Below, piece by piece: positions 7,020 through 14,486 of a stretch of DNA of 64,000 bases. The position numbers and the translations under genes are program-made. The notes under the pieces were generated by a model that saw only the letters and a list, made by a program, of their open reading frames with translations, did no database searches and was not told where the DNA came from. The DNA comes from Radicibacter daui (GTDB taxonomy: Bacteria; Pseudomonadota; Alphaproteobacteria; Radicibacterales; Radicibacteraceae): positions 2,624,501 to 2,688,500 of the forward strand of contig CP131056.1 in assembly GCA_030657355.1 (NCBI GenBank). Direction: 5' to 3'. Numbering within the stretch: the first letter of the stretch is position 1; every line of letters starts with the position of its first letter.

Positions 7020-8786
7020 TTAATCAAACCTGAAACCAAAAAGGCCGCCATCGTCTTCAGAGTCAGAAAGCCGTGTCGGCAACACAAACGCCTGTCTATC
7101 AATAGTACTCGGTAATGGCAGACGGTCGAAGATATCGGAATTCATAGTGACCAGATATTGTCCGCCAATACGGTCAGCAGTGGATTTCCCAAGCTGTAGT
7201 GCAATCGACACTTGACGCTCATCAACACCATCAAAAAGATGGCTGTCATGAATTAAAAAGCCGGGACCACGACGCGAATCGGCGGTCAGAGAAAGCAAGG
7301 CAAGATCTAAGCAGAATATTTCGATCTGTGAGATACCGCCACCTCTATCGCCCTGAATTGTGATCTCGAATTCTGGCCCATTATCCTTTGCGGCAACAAC
7401 AAACTCTCCCGTCCGATCTCCATATAAATTCGAAATAGCCGCGCCGATAAAGAGAATAGCCTTGTCAAGTTGTGCTTGCCGCGCCTGATGATCCTCCTGT
7501 AAACGCCGTTTTAAGTTTATCCGGTCGCTTTCCAGCTCAGTCTTCTCGCCTTCGAGTATTTCAGCAGCCTTGTAGCGCTCACGCAGCGCAGCCGCCTCTA
7601 CAGCTAGCGTAGCCAAACGCTCCTGCAATGCGGTGAAATCCTCTAGTGCTCCGCTACCATCTAAAAACCTAAGAATCTCGCTGCGTTCAGCATCAAGCGA
7701 CATTGAACGGGTCTCTGCCTCGCTAAGCTCGTGCCTGATCGATTGGATCTGCTCTTTAAGCCTCTTTCTTCGGTTTGCCACCACTGACTCATGAAACGCT
7801 TTCACCTCTTCGAAACGTCTCACGGCGAGGGATGGCAGCTCAACACCCACAGCTTTATAAAGACGTTCCACATCCGTCGACGTGGGCGGTTGTTCGTTCC
7901 GGTACGTGGTTTCGAGATGGTCGATGGTCTGCTTCAGGATGACCGCATTTCGCTCGATCGCGAGCATTTCACCACGGATCGCTGATGCACGGTCTGACAT
8001 TTCACGATAACTCTCTACAACGCGGAATGCAGCCAAATCGGCTCGTAACTTCTCAACATTCGCCTCAGCGCGGACAACCCGTGGGCGTAGCTCAGCCACC
8101 GTGCCAATAATATCCCCAACCGCGCCGCCCTTAGCCGCTTTCTTGATTTCCTCAAGCTGGCGTTCGCGCTGCCGGACTTTCTCAAGCTCAAATGGAATCG
8201 TCCAGTCAAGGCCCAACAGATATGAAAGATTGACTTGGCTATCCCACGAAGACTGCTTCTCAGACTGCTTTTCAGCCCTAATGAAGCCACCACGCCGTCG
8301 AATGAAGTACGCAATCATCGAACGAAACGTTGGCGTGTAAGATTGCTCAAACAGCGTGCCTTTCGTTGGAAACGGCAACCCAAATAGCCGATTGCCGAGA
8401 AACTCCTTCCATACCTCGTTTGAGACAAAATGGAGGCCGGATTTCTTGTCCAGCTTGGGGGTCAGCCCAAGAGCAATAGCCTGCCCCTCATCGAGAATGA
8501 TCTTCGATGGTGTATTCCCCGATCGCCCAATGCGGAGCTGCACACCCTGAAATTCGAATGTTCCGTAAAAAGTGTAGGCCTTCAGAGCTTCGTGGCAAGG
8601 GAGCGCTCCAGAAGACTTTCCACCTAACAAGAAGTGGATAAGCTCTACGAGGCTCGTTTTGCCAGCACTATTGCGCGTTTGCCTATCTCCAGAATTAGGT
8701 GACTTGTCGGCAAGCAGTACATTAAGCCCCGGCCCCAATCGGACCGGCTTGAAACTCTGCAAGTCGCTCTCGATCGCTATAATCAT
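7020..8786 (-). CDS. ABC-three-component (ABC-3C) system ATPase, DUF2326/YydD-like
   Basis: The 588-residue protein is an SMC/RecN-like ABC ATPase of the kind found in ABC-3C conflict systems. A Walker A-like loop TRNSAGKTS lies at about residues 37-45, a long coiled coil spans about 200-430, and the C-terminal half-site has GISQIEIFCLDLALL followed by the Walker B-like GFLIHDSHLFDG. The split nucleotide-binding domain around a coiled coil is as expected for the family. ATG 8786 overlaps the stop of the small middle-component gene (8783) by ATGA, which fixes the start and indicates translational coupling. It is the last gene of a three-gene operon read leftward. The role is inferred to be sensing or nucleoprotein remodelling that licenses the effector. 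Confidence 0.85.
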   Translation of the reverse strand: MIIAIESDLQSFKPVRLGPGLNVLLADKSPNSGDRQTRNSAGKTSLVELIHFLLGGKSSGALPCHEALKAYTFYGTFEFQGVQLRIGRSGNTPSKIILDEGQAIALGLTPKLDKKSGLHFVSNEVWKEFLGNRLFGLPFPTKGTLFEQSYTPTFRSMIAYFIRRRGGFIRAEKQSEKQSSWDSQVNLSYLLGLDWTIPFELEKVRQRERQLEEIKKAAKGGAVGDIIGTVAELRPRVVRAEANVEKLRADLAAFRVVESYREMSDRASAIRGEMLAIERNAVILKQTIDHLETTYRNEQPPTSTDVERLYKAVGVELPSLAVRRFEEVKAFHESVVANRRKRLKEQIQSIRHELSEAETRSMSLDAERSEILRFLDGSGALEDFTALQERLATLAVEAAALRERYKAAEILEGEKTELESDRINLKRRLQEDHQARQAQLDKAILFIGAAISNLYGDRTGEFVVAAKDNGPEFEITIQGDRGGGISQIEIFCLDLALLSLTADSRRGPGFLIHDSHLFDGVDERQVSIALQLGKSTADRIGGQYLVTMNSDIFDRLPLPSTIDRQAFVLPTRLSDSEDDGGLFGFRFD

Positions 8787-9034
8787 GTGTGGTTTTCCGA
8801 TCGCTGCACAAGTCCCTGCGAAAGTTCGACCGCAGAGATTGCGTATAAAAATGTGAGCGCCAAGATGAACCAGTCGTAGGGCAGCGCTGCTCCTCGCGAA
8901 GTTTCTCCTCGGCTTGCCAAGACTCGCTCCCAAATTTCGGAAACCGCTCGTGGCTCTTCAAGTTGCACGAGTATTTCACCGCCAATGCCTGCTAACGAGC
9001 GACTCTCGGAGATATGTTTCGATGGTAAAATCAT
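8783..9034 (-). CDS. ABC-3C system middle component (MC6-like)
   Basis: An 83-residue protein. The N-terminal MILPSKHISESRSLAGIGGEIL, the TVS-like segment AVSEIWERV and YDWFILALTFLYAISAVELSQGLV match the pattern I know for ABC-3C middle component 6, which resembles a small winged-helix domain linking ATPase and effector. It overlaps the effector stop upstream by four bases (9031-9034) and the ATPase start downstream by four bases, so the three genes form one tightly coupled operon. The length is normal for the family. No catalytic residues are expected. Confidence 0.85.
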   Translation of the reverse strand: MILPSKHISESRSLAGIGGEILVQLEEPRAVSEIWERVLASRGETSRGAALPYDWFILALTFLYAISAVELSQGLVQRSENHT

Positions 9035-9963
9035 GCTCCCACCTTGGCGGGATGATCTTCAAATATGTCACAGGCATCGAATAAATAAGCCAAAAGCGCC
9101 TGCGCCGCGACCTGCCTAACGGCAGTCACGGATCCGATGCCCGTGACCTGTTCATACAATGCATCCATAATCTCGCCCGGCGAAAGCGCCTCTTGCTTCA
9201 GCGCTTGATAACGGCTGGAAAACTCCCGCGCTACCAGTGCACCCATCTCAACGTTGGGATGATGCTCGAAGTATCGCTGTACATGGGGGCCGTTGCTCGA
9301 AGCGGCGGTCAACAGCTGGATCCAATGCCCCGGGAGTTGATTGAAAGTTAATTTGTCGGCAGGCACAGGTTTGATCTCGCCGCTGATTGCACCTCCGGCC
9401 GCTATCGTGGTCATCAGCGAATCCGTCAGCGCCCTAACTTCTTCAAGCTTCAGATTCTGATTATCTTCCGCCGTTGCAGCTGGCCCCAAAAGGCTGAACA
9501 AAGTGTTTTCGGGGAGTTCCTCCACAATCGCCCATATGCTTGCTGGGCCGAACGTACCAACTACGTGCAAACCCAACGCCTTGAGTTCTTCTATCTTCTG
9601 TACTGCCTCGACAGGTAATCCATTCACCAAGTTATGGGCGAAATGCCACTCTTTCATAATCGAGCCGAGATGGCCGCCTGCAAGTTGGTAGTCCTCGCCC
9701 ATCTTCTTCACGATCGTCGCTACGTTGGGTGCCGCATCTTCCAACTTGCCGTAACATTGGAAAACTTGTCCGCCCGTGCTCCGGTACCCATCACATCCTT
9801 TATCACCAAGAGAGCCAAAAGGCCGCACTCGGATGAAGTCACTTAAGTAACGCGCCTCCATTACCGTTGAAAAAAAATCCTGAAAAGCGACGCCATAAGC
9901 ACTCCGGATCTTTAGATCGAACGTAACCCGATATTGCCAACGCTGAATCGGCTGCATTGTCAT
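9031..9963 (-). CDS. ABC-3C system effector with nuclease-like N-terminal region
   Basis: The 310-residue protein is the first large gene of the operon and fits the effector or C-terminal-domain component of ABC-3C systems. Residues about 20-75 contain GDKGCDGY (53-60) and VFQCYG (67-72), reminiscent of the G-x-G-x-D-G...Q-x-K core of Mrr-like restriction endonucleases, but with Y in place of the usual K. The remaining 200 residues are helical and likely bind the middle component. A DNA-targeting effector activated by the ATPase is the inferred role; the altered catalytic motif leaves enzymatic activity uncertain. No good Shine-Dalgarno is visible before ATG 9963; ATG 9957 is an alternative. 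Confidence 0.8.
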   Translation of the reverse strand: MTMQPIQRWQYRVTFDLKIRSAYGVAFQDFFSTVMEARYLSDFIRVRPFGSLGDKGCDGYRSTGGQVFQCYGKLEDAAPNVATIVKKMGEDYQLAGGHLGSIMKEWHFAHNLVNGLPVEAVQKIEELKALGLHVVGTFGPASIWAIVEELPENTLFSLLGPAATAEDNQNLKLEEVRALTDSLMTTIAAGGAISGEIKPVPADKLTFNQLPGHWIQLLTAASSNGPHVQRYFEHHPNVEMGALVAREFSSRYQALKQEALSPGEIMDALYEQVTGIGSVTAVRQVAAQALLAYLFDACDIFEDHPAKVGA

Positions 9964-9965
9964 GA

Positions 9966-10100
9966 TTAAAGGAACGCCTCTCTGTTACGTTTCCAGCTAA
10001 TGTAGTATGCGCGTGCATGCGGGGTCTTGCCAACCTTTGAAAGAAAGACTTGCGCCGCGTGATAGTGATTATTTTCAACCATTACCGTTTCTCTCTTCAT
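9966..10100 (-). CDS. Possible small protein upstream of the ABC-3C effector
   Basis: An open frame of 44 codons (MKRETVMVE...REAFL) ends two bases before the effector start, a spacing usual for operon partners. It has many charged and aromatic residues, no membrane segment and no family I recognise. A start at the internal ATG for MVENNHYH is equally possible. It may be no more than leader sequence; the tight spacing is the only argument for it. Confidence 0.25.
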   Translation of the reverse strand: MKRETVMVENNHYHAAQVFLSKVGKTPHARAYYISWKRNREAFL

Positions 10101-10184
10101 GGTCAAAAATGGCAGAAGCATAAGCGAACTCAAGATCGGCATAACCATCGCCACGTCCGTAGCGAATTTTAATGGTCACTCCCA

Positions 10185-10472
10185 TTATTCGTTAGTTGAA
10201 GGCCATTGCTGTGCTGCGTGCAACACACGCAGAATGCGCACAATCAAAGGGTCTTCCGTATACACAACAATGTAGTTTGCTCGGACGACCATTTCTCGCG
10301 TACCTTCAATCCGTCCACAACGGTATAGCCTCGGATGTTCCGGCAGCCTCGCTGCCTTGGCTTCTATATCGTCTTTCAGCCATTGAGCAGCGTCTGGATT
10401 GTCGTCTGAGATGTAATCAACAATTGCCAGTAAATCCGCTCGTGCCAGTTGGGACCATTCAAGCTCGGGCAC
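10185..10472 (-). CDS. RelE/ParE-family toxin
   Basis: A 95-residue toxin of the RelE/ParE superfamily. The pattern W-QLARADLLAIVDYISDDNPDAA, then RLPEHPRLYRCGRIEGTREMVV-ANYIVVY and a C-terminal VRILRVLHAAQQWP, is that of chromosomal and plasmid ParE/RelE toxins, in which the late Arg and His residues matter for activity. RelE members cut mRNA on the ribosome and ParE members poison gyrase; the sequence alone does not settle which applies. The start overlaps the antitoxin end by 14 bases, so translation is coupled. The pair probably stabilises the element. Confidence 0.9.
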   Translation of the reverse strand: MPELEWSQLARADLLAIVDYISDDNPDAAQWLKDDIEAKAARLPEHPRLYRCGRIEGTREMVVRANYIVVYTEDPLIVRILRVLHAAQQWPSTNE

Positions 10473-10758
10473 GGCGCTTCCTGTCGATAAGATCTTGCGC
10501 CTCGTCCATTACCTGTTGATGTGGTACATCCGGCTGGCTGTCCGACAAAGCCTCATGCACCTTGGCGCGGAACCACTTGTCATGGGCTTCCGGGTCAGTT
10601 GTCAGTCCCACAGGCAAACCGCCTTCTTTGGTGACGCGAGTCAGGAAAATTCGCACGGCATCCGAGACTGATAGACCAACGTTAGCGAGCTTTTCGGTCG
10701 CATCAGCCTTCAGCTTGTCGTCTACACGGATGTGCAGCATGGATGTTTGAGCAGCCAT
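10459..10758 (-). CDS. RelB/DinJ-family antitoxin
   Basis: A 99-residue antitoxin. The N-terminal HIRVDDKLKADATEKLANVGLSVSDAVRIFLTRV is the ribbon-helix-helix DNA-binding domain of the RelB/DinJ family, and the C-terminal half, rich in charged residues, is the usual toxin-binding tail. It precedes the toxin gene in the canonical order. AGGAG at 10766-10770 is at proper distance from ATG 10758. A palindrome upstream lies inside the predicted promoter and should be its own operator, giving autorepression. IncQ-2 plasmids such as pTF-FC2 also carry a related toxin-antitoxin set, which agrees with the replicon type found here. Confidence 0.9.
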   Translation of the reverse strand: MAAQTSMLHIRVDDKLKADATEKLANVGLSVSDAVRIFLTRVTKEGGLPVGLTTDPEAHDKWFRAKVHEALSDSQPDVPHQQVMDEAQDLIDRKRRARA

Positions 10759-10787
10759 CGTATTTCTCCTAGTGTCAGATCCCCTTG

Positions 10788-10816
10788 ATTGTGTATCTCA
10801 TTCGAGATACAGTCAA
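10788..10816 (-). promoter_or_regulatory. relBE promoter with operator palindrome in its spacer
   Basis: Reading leftward, a -35 TTGACT (10811-10816) and a -10 CACAAT (10788-10793) are separated by 17 bases. The spacer holds a palindrome, TGTATCTC-4 nt-GAGATACA on the plus strand (10792-10811), flanked by further arms CCCTTGA (10782-10788) and TCAAGGG (10813-10819). This is a good site for the ribbon-helix-helix antitoxin to block polymerase. The -10 match is 4 of 6. Confidence 0.6.
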
Positions 10817-10907
10817 GGGCCAACTACTGCTGGCTTGGGCGCTGGGCTACCTGCGGCAGGGCGACGTAATTGAGCGGATCCTGAACAAGAAGGAAATCGC
10901 CAAATGA
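10791..10907 (+). pseudogene. Possible remnant of a small transfer or replication gene
   Basis: A 38-codon frame starts with GTG inside the relBE operator and ends TGA at 10905-10907, encoding V-Y-L-I-R-D-T-V-K-G then an amphipathic stretch LLLAWALGYLRQGDVIERIL. The lack of its own upstream sequence suggests the 3' end of a gene whose front was replaced when relBE arrived. The family is not recognised. Its stop overlaps the next start (ATGA), as intact operon genes do, which argues that this tail was once coupled to the following gene. Confidence 0.3.
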
Positions 10908-11110
10908 ATGACGAGACAAATCCCGTTAATATCCGGAAAGATCGCCCTCACGACGAGATGATGGCCGAACTGTTTCGCTCGGATCCAGCCCATGCGATAG
11001 CAATATTGGCCGAGGTGCGCCGTTGTGGCGATGCCGACGAGTTGCACATCCTTATCCGACAGCTTAGAACTGCATTTGGACCGGACTGGCCCGGCTTCAT
11101 TAATGATTAA
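10904..11110 (+). CDS. Small plasmid-type protein resembling an addiction-module antidote fragment
   Basis: A 68-residue acidic protein. The segment DEMMAELFRSDPAHAIAILAEVRRCGDADELHILIRQLRTAFG resembles the N-terminal half of the HigA-like 'probable addiction module antidote' family (D-P-x-x-A-x-x-x-L-x-x-A-L-E-x-G-D), but the helix-turn-helix that normally follows is missing. It may therefore be truncated or a distinct small protein. The start overlaps the preceding frame by ATGA. No toxin partner is visible beside it. About 155 bases without a supported gene follow before the end of traI. Confidence 0.45.
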   Translation: MNDETNPVNIRKDRPHDEMMAELFRSDPAHAIAILAEVRRCGDADELHILIRQLRTAFGPDWPGFIND

Positions 11111-11266
11111 ACCTAATCTTTTTAGCGTTGTTGCAGACTCCGGATTGCCACATGTCCGCATAGCGGATACTCAACTATCCTCCTAATGTGTATCACCTGT
11201 GCCGAACGGAGCTTTTGCATTTCTGTCTTTCTTTTCCTCGGCGCTTTGGATTGTGCAATCCAAATC

Positions 11267-13219
11267 TTATGTCAGTTCGTTAGACCTGCCTTCTGGTCGC
11301 TTCTTGCCACGCTGAGGCGTTGCCGCCGCCGACTTGCTTCCCTCATGCACTTGGGTGCCCGTCTGGCCGTGCACCTCGGCCTGAAAGGCCTTCTCCATTT
11401 CCTTATGCTCGGCCGTCTCACGGCGCATCTGCTCCATCGCCGGATCGGTGAACGTGACCTTGAGGCCGTGCATACCAGCAAGCTGCGCGACCTCAAGTCG
11501 GAACTCGTCTGTGCCTTCCACGATGAGGGCTTGGCCCTCGAACCGCTTGGACGCCAGTTCGAGCGCAACCAGTGCCGCGCCGGTCGTGGCTTTCTGAGCC
11601 TGAACGTGCGTCTTCCGGTCGATCACCATGCCGCCGTCGATGGTGCTGTACGCCATCGTCCCGTCTTTCCGAGCCTTGGGCTTGAGCTTGTCGAGAACGA
11701 CAGCCTTGGCCTTGTCGGCCCGGTCGGCGGTCAGTAGCTCCCCGTTCCAGCGCCGTGTCCGTTCCTCGCGGTCGCGCAGCACGGCCAGCGCCTCGGCGTT
11801 GCCGCGCTCGGCCTGCTGCGTCAGCCAGTCGGCCCAAGTGGGCATCGTCGTTTGTTTGAACAGCGCCTGACGGCGAGCGTCTGCGCTCTGGCGGTTCTTT
11901 TGGCGCGAGGCGTCGGCCTGCTGCTTGATAGTGCCGTACATCAGGCGTTTGGTCGGCCCCTTGCCCGCGACCTTCAAAAGCATTCGCTCTGTCTGGCTCC
12001 ACTGCCGCACCTGCGCATTGAAAGCCGCACTCTCGCGCTTGATCTGGTCGAGGCCCTGACGGCGGGCCAGAATGGCCGCCTGTCGCTCGCGCTGGTACTG
12101 GTTGAACAGGCTCGCTGTCGTCGGGTTATCCGGCCGCCGGGGTCGTGGCTCGTACCGCTTGCGGTTCGCCTTCGCTTCGACCTGCCGTTCGGAAGGCTGG
12201 AACGGGCCAAGACGGTCGGTTAAGGCCTTCATGGAAAGGTCGCGACCTACGTTGCTGGCCTTCGCCCAAATGCCTAAATCTGGCTCGCCGATGACAAGGC
12301 CAGCGCCGCGCTGGCGAACCTCTAGGCCGTGCTCGGCCGCTGCGTCGTGCAGCTCCTGCCAGCTCGTCGCCTGCCGCATCGCCGGGGCCAGCTCGCGGGC
12401 CGCGTACCCGGTCAGCGTCTCAATGCCGGACTGCGCCTCCACGCTGGCCACTTTCGCGCCGATGCGGACTGGCTCCGCTTTATCCGCTGACTGCTTCTGT
12501 AGACGGGTATCGGACAGCTTGCGCAACCCGTTCAGGGTTTTGGCTTCGGGAGGCTCCGATATGCTGAGGTCGTAAGCGTTTCTAAGATGTTTACGGAATA
12601 GGCTATCGCGCTGCTCTGGGGCTTTCGCTGGCAACAGCTCAATGCCGCGGTTCTGATGCCGCTGCTTTGCCTCCAGACCATGAAACGTTCTTTGCAAGCC
12701 ATGCTCTACCTCAAGACGCTCACAGGCCTCCATCAGGCGGAACTGATCGTAATAGGGTTCGATGTTCTGTAACCCGGTCGGGTGAACCTTGTTGATGGCT
12801 ACATGCACATGCAGGTTATCGGTGTCGATATGAACCGCTGATACACGCTGGTGCTCATCGAGGCCGATGGCAGCGCATAGTTCGTCTTCGATGGCGTGCA
12901 GCGTCTCAAGGTCTGGCTGCTCGCCGGGCGGGAAGGAATAGACAAAGTGGTACGTCTTTTCCGCCTTCGACCTGGTGTTAGCCGCTTGCGTGGCTTGGAT
13001 TAAGATAGCGGCATCTGCCGGATCATCCGTGCCGCAGTTGGTAACACGGTAGCTGGCGACCTTCTCGCCCTCGGTCGTGCCATTGGCGGAATCCAGAATG
13101 TAATCGGCTGTGCGCTCCCAGCTCGTCGGGTCAATGCCACCCTTGGCCGCCACCATATACTTGATTAAACGGGCTGGGCTTGAGGCCTTGCGTTCACGGT
13201 TGATGCGATGCGCGATCAT
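11267..13219 (-). CDS. traI: MOBP-family relaxase TraI (IncP-like) with C-terminal LPD7-like domain
   Basis: The 650-residue protein is the relaxase that would nick oriT and pilot the strand into the recipient. The nucleophile is probably Y21 (RLIKYMV), and the three-histidine metal motif HIDTDNLHVHVAIN lies at residues 130-143. Residues about 480-620 (WNGELLTADRADKAKAVVLDKLK...GALVALELASKRF-GQALIVEGT-EFRLEVAQLAGMHGLKVTF) look like the LPD7 domain found in many plasmid relaxases. There is no primase domain. Its ATG overlaps the traJ stop by ATGA. With traJ and traK it forms an IncP-type relaxosome, the arrangement also seen in IncQ-2 plasmids. Confidence 0.9.
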   Translation of the reverse strand: MIAHRINRERKASSPARLIKYMVAAKGGIDPTSWERTADYILDSANGTTEGEKVASYRVTNCGTDDPADAAILIQATQAANTRSKAEKTYHFVYSFPPGEQPDLETLHAIEDELCAAIGLDEHQRVSAVHIDTDNLHVHVAINKVHPTGLQNIEPYYDQFRLMEACERLEVEHGLQRTFHGLEAKQRHQNRGIELLPAKAPEQRDSLFRKHLRNAYDLSISEPPEAKTLNGLRKLSDTRLQKQSADKAEPVRIGAKVASVEAQSGIETLTGYAARELAPAMRQATSWQELHDAAAEHGLEVRQRGAGLVIGEPDLGIWAKASNVGRDLSMKALTDRLGPFQPSERQVEAKANRKRYEPRPRRPDNPTTASLFNQYQRERQAAILARRQGLDQIKRESAAFNAQVRQWSQTERMLLKVAGKGPTKRLMYGTIKQQADASRQKNRQSADARRQALFKQTTMPTWADWLTQQAERGNAEALAVLRDREERTRRWNGELLTADRADKAKAVVLDKLKPKARKDGTMAYSTIDGGMVIDRKTHVQAQKATTGAALVALELASKRFEGQALIVEGTDEFRLEVAQLAGMHGLKVTFTDPAMEQMRRETAEHKEMEKAFQAEVHGQTGTQVHEGSKSAAATPQRGKKRPEGRSNELT

Positions 13220-13596
13220 TTGGAAACTCTCCCCATGAGCGCCCGCATGTCCTCTTGGATTGCGCGGAAATCCATCATCATCGTTTCCACGTCAATCGGC
13301 CGAGCGCCCTGACCGCGTTTCTCAGCGAGCCACAATTTCAGCAGTCCGGCCACTCGGCCTAGGTCGCCATTCACTTTTGCCAACTGGCGGACGGCTTCCA
13401 AATCGGCACGTGACCCTATAGGCAGATTCAGCCCAACGGCGCGAAGGAAAGCGGCATTCGACAATCCCGCCTGATCGGCCCTTTCGGCTAGCTCTCTTTT
13501 TTCATCACTGCTGACCCAAACCTCAATTCGCTCACGCCGTGGACGTGTCCCACGCGAATGCGGCTTAATAGCCGCAATCGCATTTTCACCGGCCAT
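13216..13596 (-). CDS. traJ: TraJ/MobC-like relaxosome accessory protein (ribbon-helix-helix)
   Basis: A 126-residue protein. GTRPRRERIEVWVSSDEKRELAERADQAGLSNAAFLRAVGLNLP is the ribbon-helix-helix signature of IncP TraJ and MobC proteins, which bind beside the nick site and recruit the relaxase; the C-terminal part, NGDLGRVAGLLKLWL, is also typical. ATG 13596 is chosen because AGAGGAAAGG directly precedes it; longer upstream starts add an atypical Cys- and Pro-rich leader. It is the first gene of the leftward traJ-traI operon, facing traK across the oriT region. Confidence 0.85.
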   Translation of the reverse strand: MAGENAIAAIKPHSRGTRPRRERIEVWVSSDEKRELAERADQAGLSNAAFLRAVGLNLPIGSRADLEAVRQLAKVNGDLGRVAGLLKLWLAEKRGQGARPIDVETMMMDFRAIQEDMRALMGRVSK

Positions 13597-13940
13597 AAAC
13601 CTTTCCTCTTTGGTGTAAATGTCGCGGAGCGACTGACAGCCTCGCAGAGCAAGATGCCGTCGAACCGCAGGTGAGTAAGGGGCGGTGTTGGACGGGTGCG
13701 GGCTTGCTCGTACCGGTACAACACACATCTTGCCGTACTGCTCAGTGCAATTTTAGGCAATTTAACGCTAATGGCCAGCTTCGCTAACATCAGTTGCGTT
13801 CATTTTCCTATAATTGCGCTAGTTTTCCTTAAATCGCGCAGCGTCGCGTTATTACGAGCGCAGAATTGCGTAAAATTGCGCTAATTTTCTTTGCTTGGAT
13901 ATACTGGTTTGGACCGAACGTTGAGAACGGAGAAAGGCAC
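13597..13940. other. Probable oriT region between traJ and traK
   Basis: In IncP systems oriT lies between the divergent traJ and traK genes, and this 344-base gap occupies that position. It is AT-rich with short repeats: GCAATTT at 13747 and 13757 (10-bp period), AATTGCGCTAGTTTTC at 13812-13827 and AATTGCGCTAATTTTC at 13874-13889 (15 of 16 identical), and AATTGCGTAA at 13864. Such phased A/T tracts suit a bent TraK-binding region. I could not find a copy of the IncP nick consensus YATCCTG|Y, so the nick position is unknown. Confidence 0.6.
13876..13905 (+). promoter_or_regulatory. Candidate traK promoter
   Basis: TTGCGC (13876-13881) and TATACT (13900-13905) are spaced by 18 bases and lie 35 bases upstream of the traK start. 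The -10 matches consensus at 5 of 6 positions and the -35 is weak. The promoter overlaps one of the oriT repeats, so relaxosome proteins could repress it, as in IncP plasmids. Confidence 0.45.
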
Positions 13941-14183
13941 ATGACCGACCATCAAAATGCAAATACTGAACGTCGCCCTCAACGCCGTGGCCGCGCATCG
14001 TTCGTGGCGGTACTGGATGAGGTGCGGAAGGAGCACGAACGCGGGGTACCGCTGGTATGGATTTATGAGGCATTCGCGGACCGGCTCGAAATGGGATACA
14101 CCCAGTTCACCAAATACGTCACACGATACATCAAACAAGGTCAGCCAATCCTCGCTCCCTACAAGCACGACGGGAAGCGATGA
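13941..14183 (+). CDS. traK: TraK-like oriT-binding protein
   Basis: An 80-residue basic protein. The core FVAVLDEVRKEHERGVPLVWIYEAFADRLEMGYTQFTKYVTRYIK parallels the conserved part of IncP TraK, which wraps the intrinsically bent part of oriT. ATG 13941 follows AGAAAGGCAC. The gene reads away from traJ across the oriT gap, exactly as in IncP plasmids. RP4 TraK is longer, so this is a short version. No membrane segment is present. Together with traI and traJ it completes the relaxosome set. Confidence 0.8.
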   Translation: MTDHQNANTERRPQRRGRASFVAVLDEVRKEHERGVPLVWIYEAFADRLEMGYTQFTKYVTRYIKQGQPILAPYKHDGKR

Positions 14184-14265
14184 TCCTGTTATGGCCAAAC
14201 ATGCCGACGGTCGTTAGAATGCAATTACATTCAACGGCGTAAAGCCAAAATGGCACCAAAGAGGA

Positions 14266-14484
14266 GTGGATAAATTGGCCAGAAAGACACTTTCAGAGCG
14301 GCGAGCTGATGCGCTTTCGGAGCTTGAAACGGCAAAAGCAAGGCTGGCAAAACTTGACAATGAGGCAGCAGAAAGAATCGGAAGAATTGCAATAAAGTCA
14401 GGATTGGTTAATCTTGAGCTTACGGACGATCAAGTCCGAGAGGAATTCGACAAAATCGTGGAAAGGATCAGCAAGGGGAATTGA
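14266..14484 (+). CDS. TraC-like small conjugation protein
   Basis: A 72-residue protein with a predicted N-terminal coiled coil (LSERRADALSELETAKARLAKLDNEAAERIGRIAIKSGL) and the short tail NLELTDDQVREEFDKIVERI. This matches the general layout of the small TraC family of alphaproteobacterial (Ti-type) mobilization regions, including the R-I-A-x-K-x-G-L motif. The start is uncertain: GTG 14266 overlaps the AGAGGAG that should be its ribosome-binding site, so TTG 14275 (M-A-R-K-T) is attractive. It precedes the next small gene by two bases. Confidence 0.65.
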   Translation: MDKLARKTLSERRADALSELETAKARLAKLDNEAAERIGRIAIKSGLVNLELTDDQVREEFDKIVERISKGN

Positions 14485-14486
14485 TC

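Noticed and set aside
13597-13940. An exact IncP nick site (YATCCTG|Y) in the traJ-traK gap
   Set aside because: I scanned both strands; GATATACTGG is the nearest string and fits a promoter -10 better. I do not assign a nick position.
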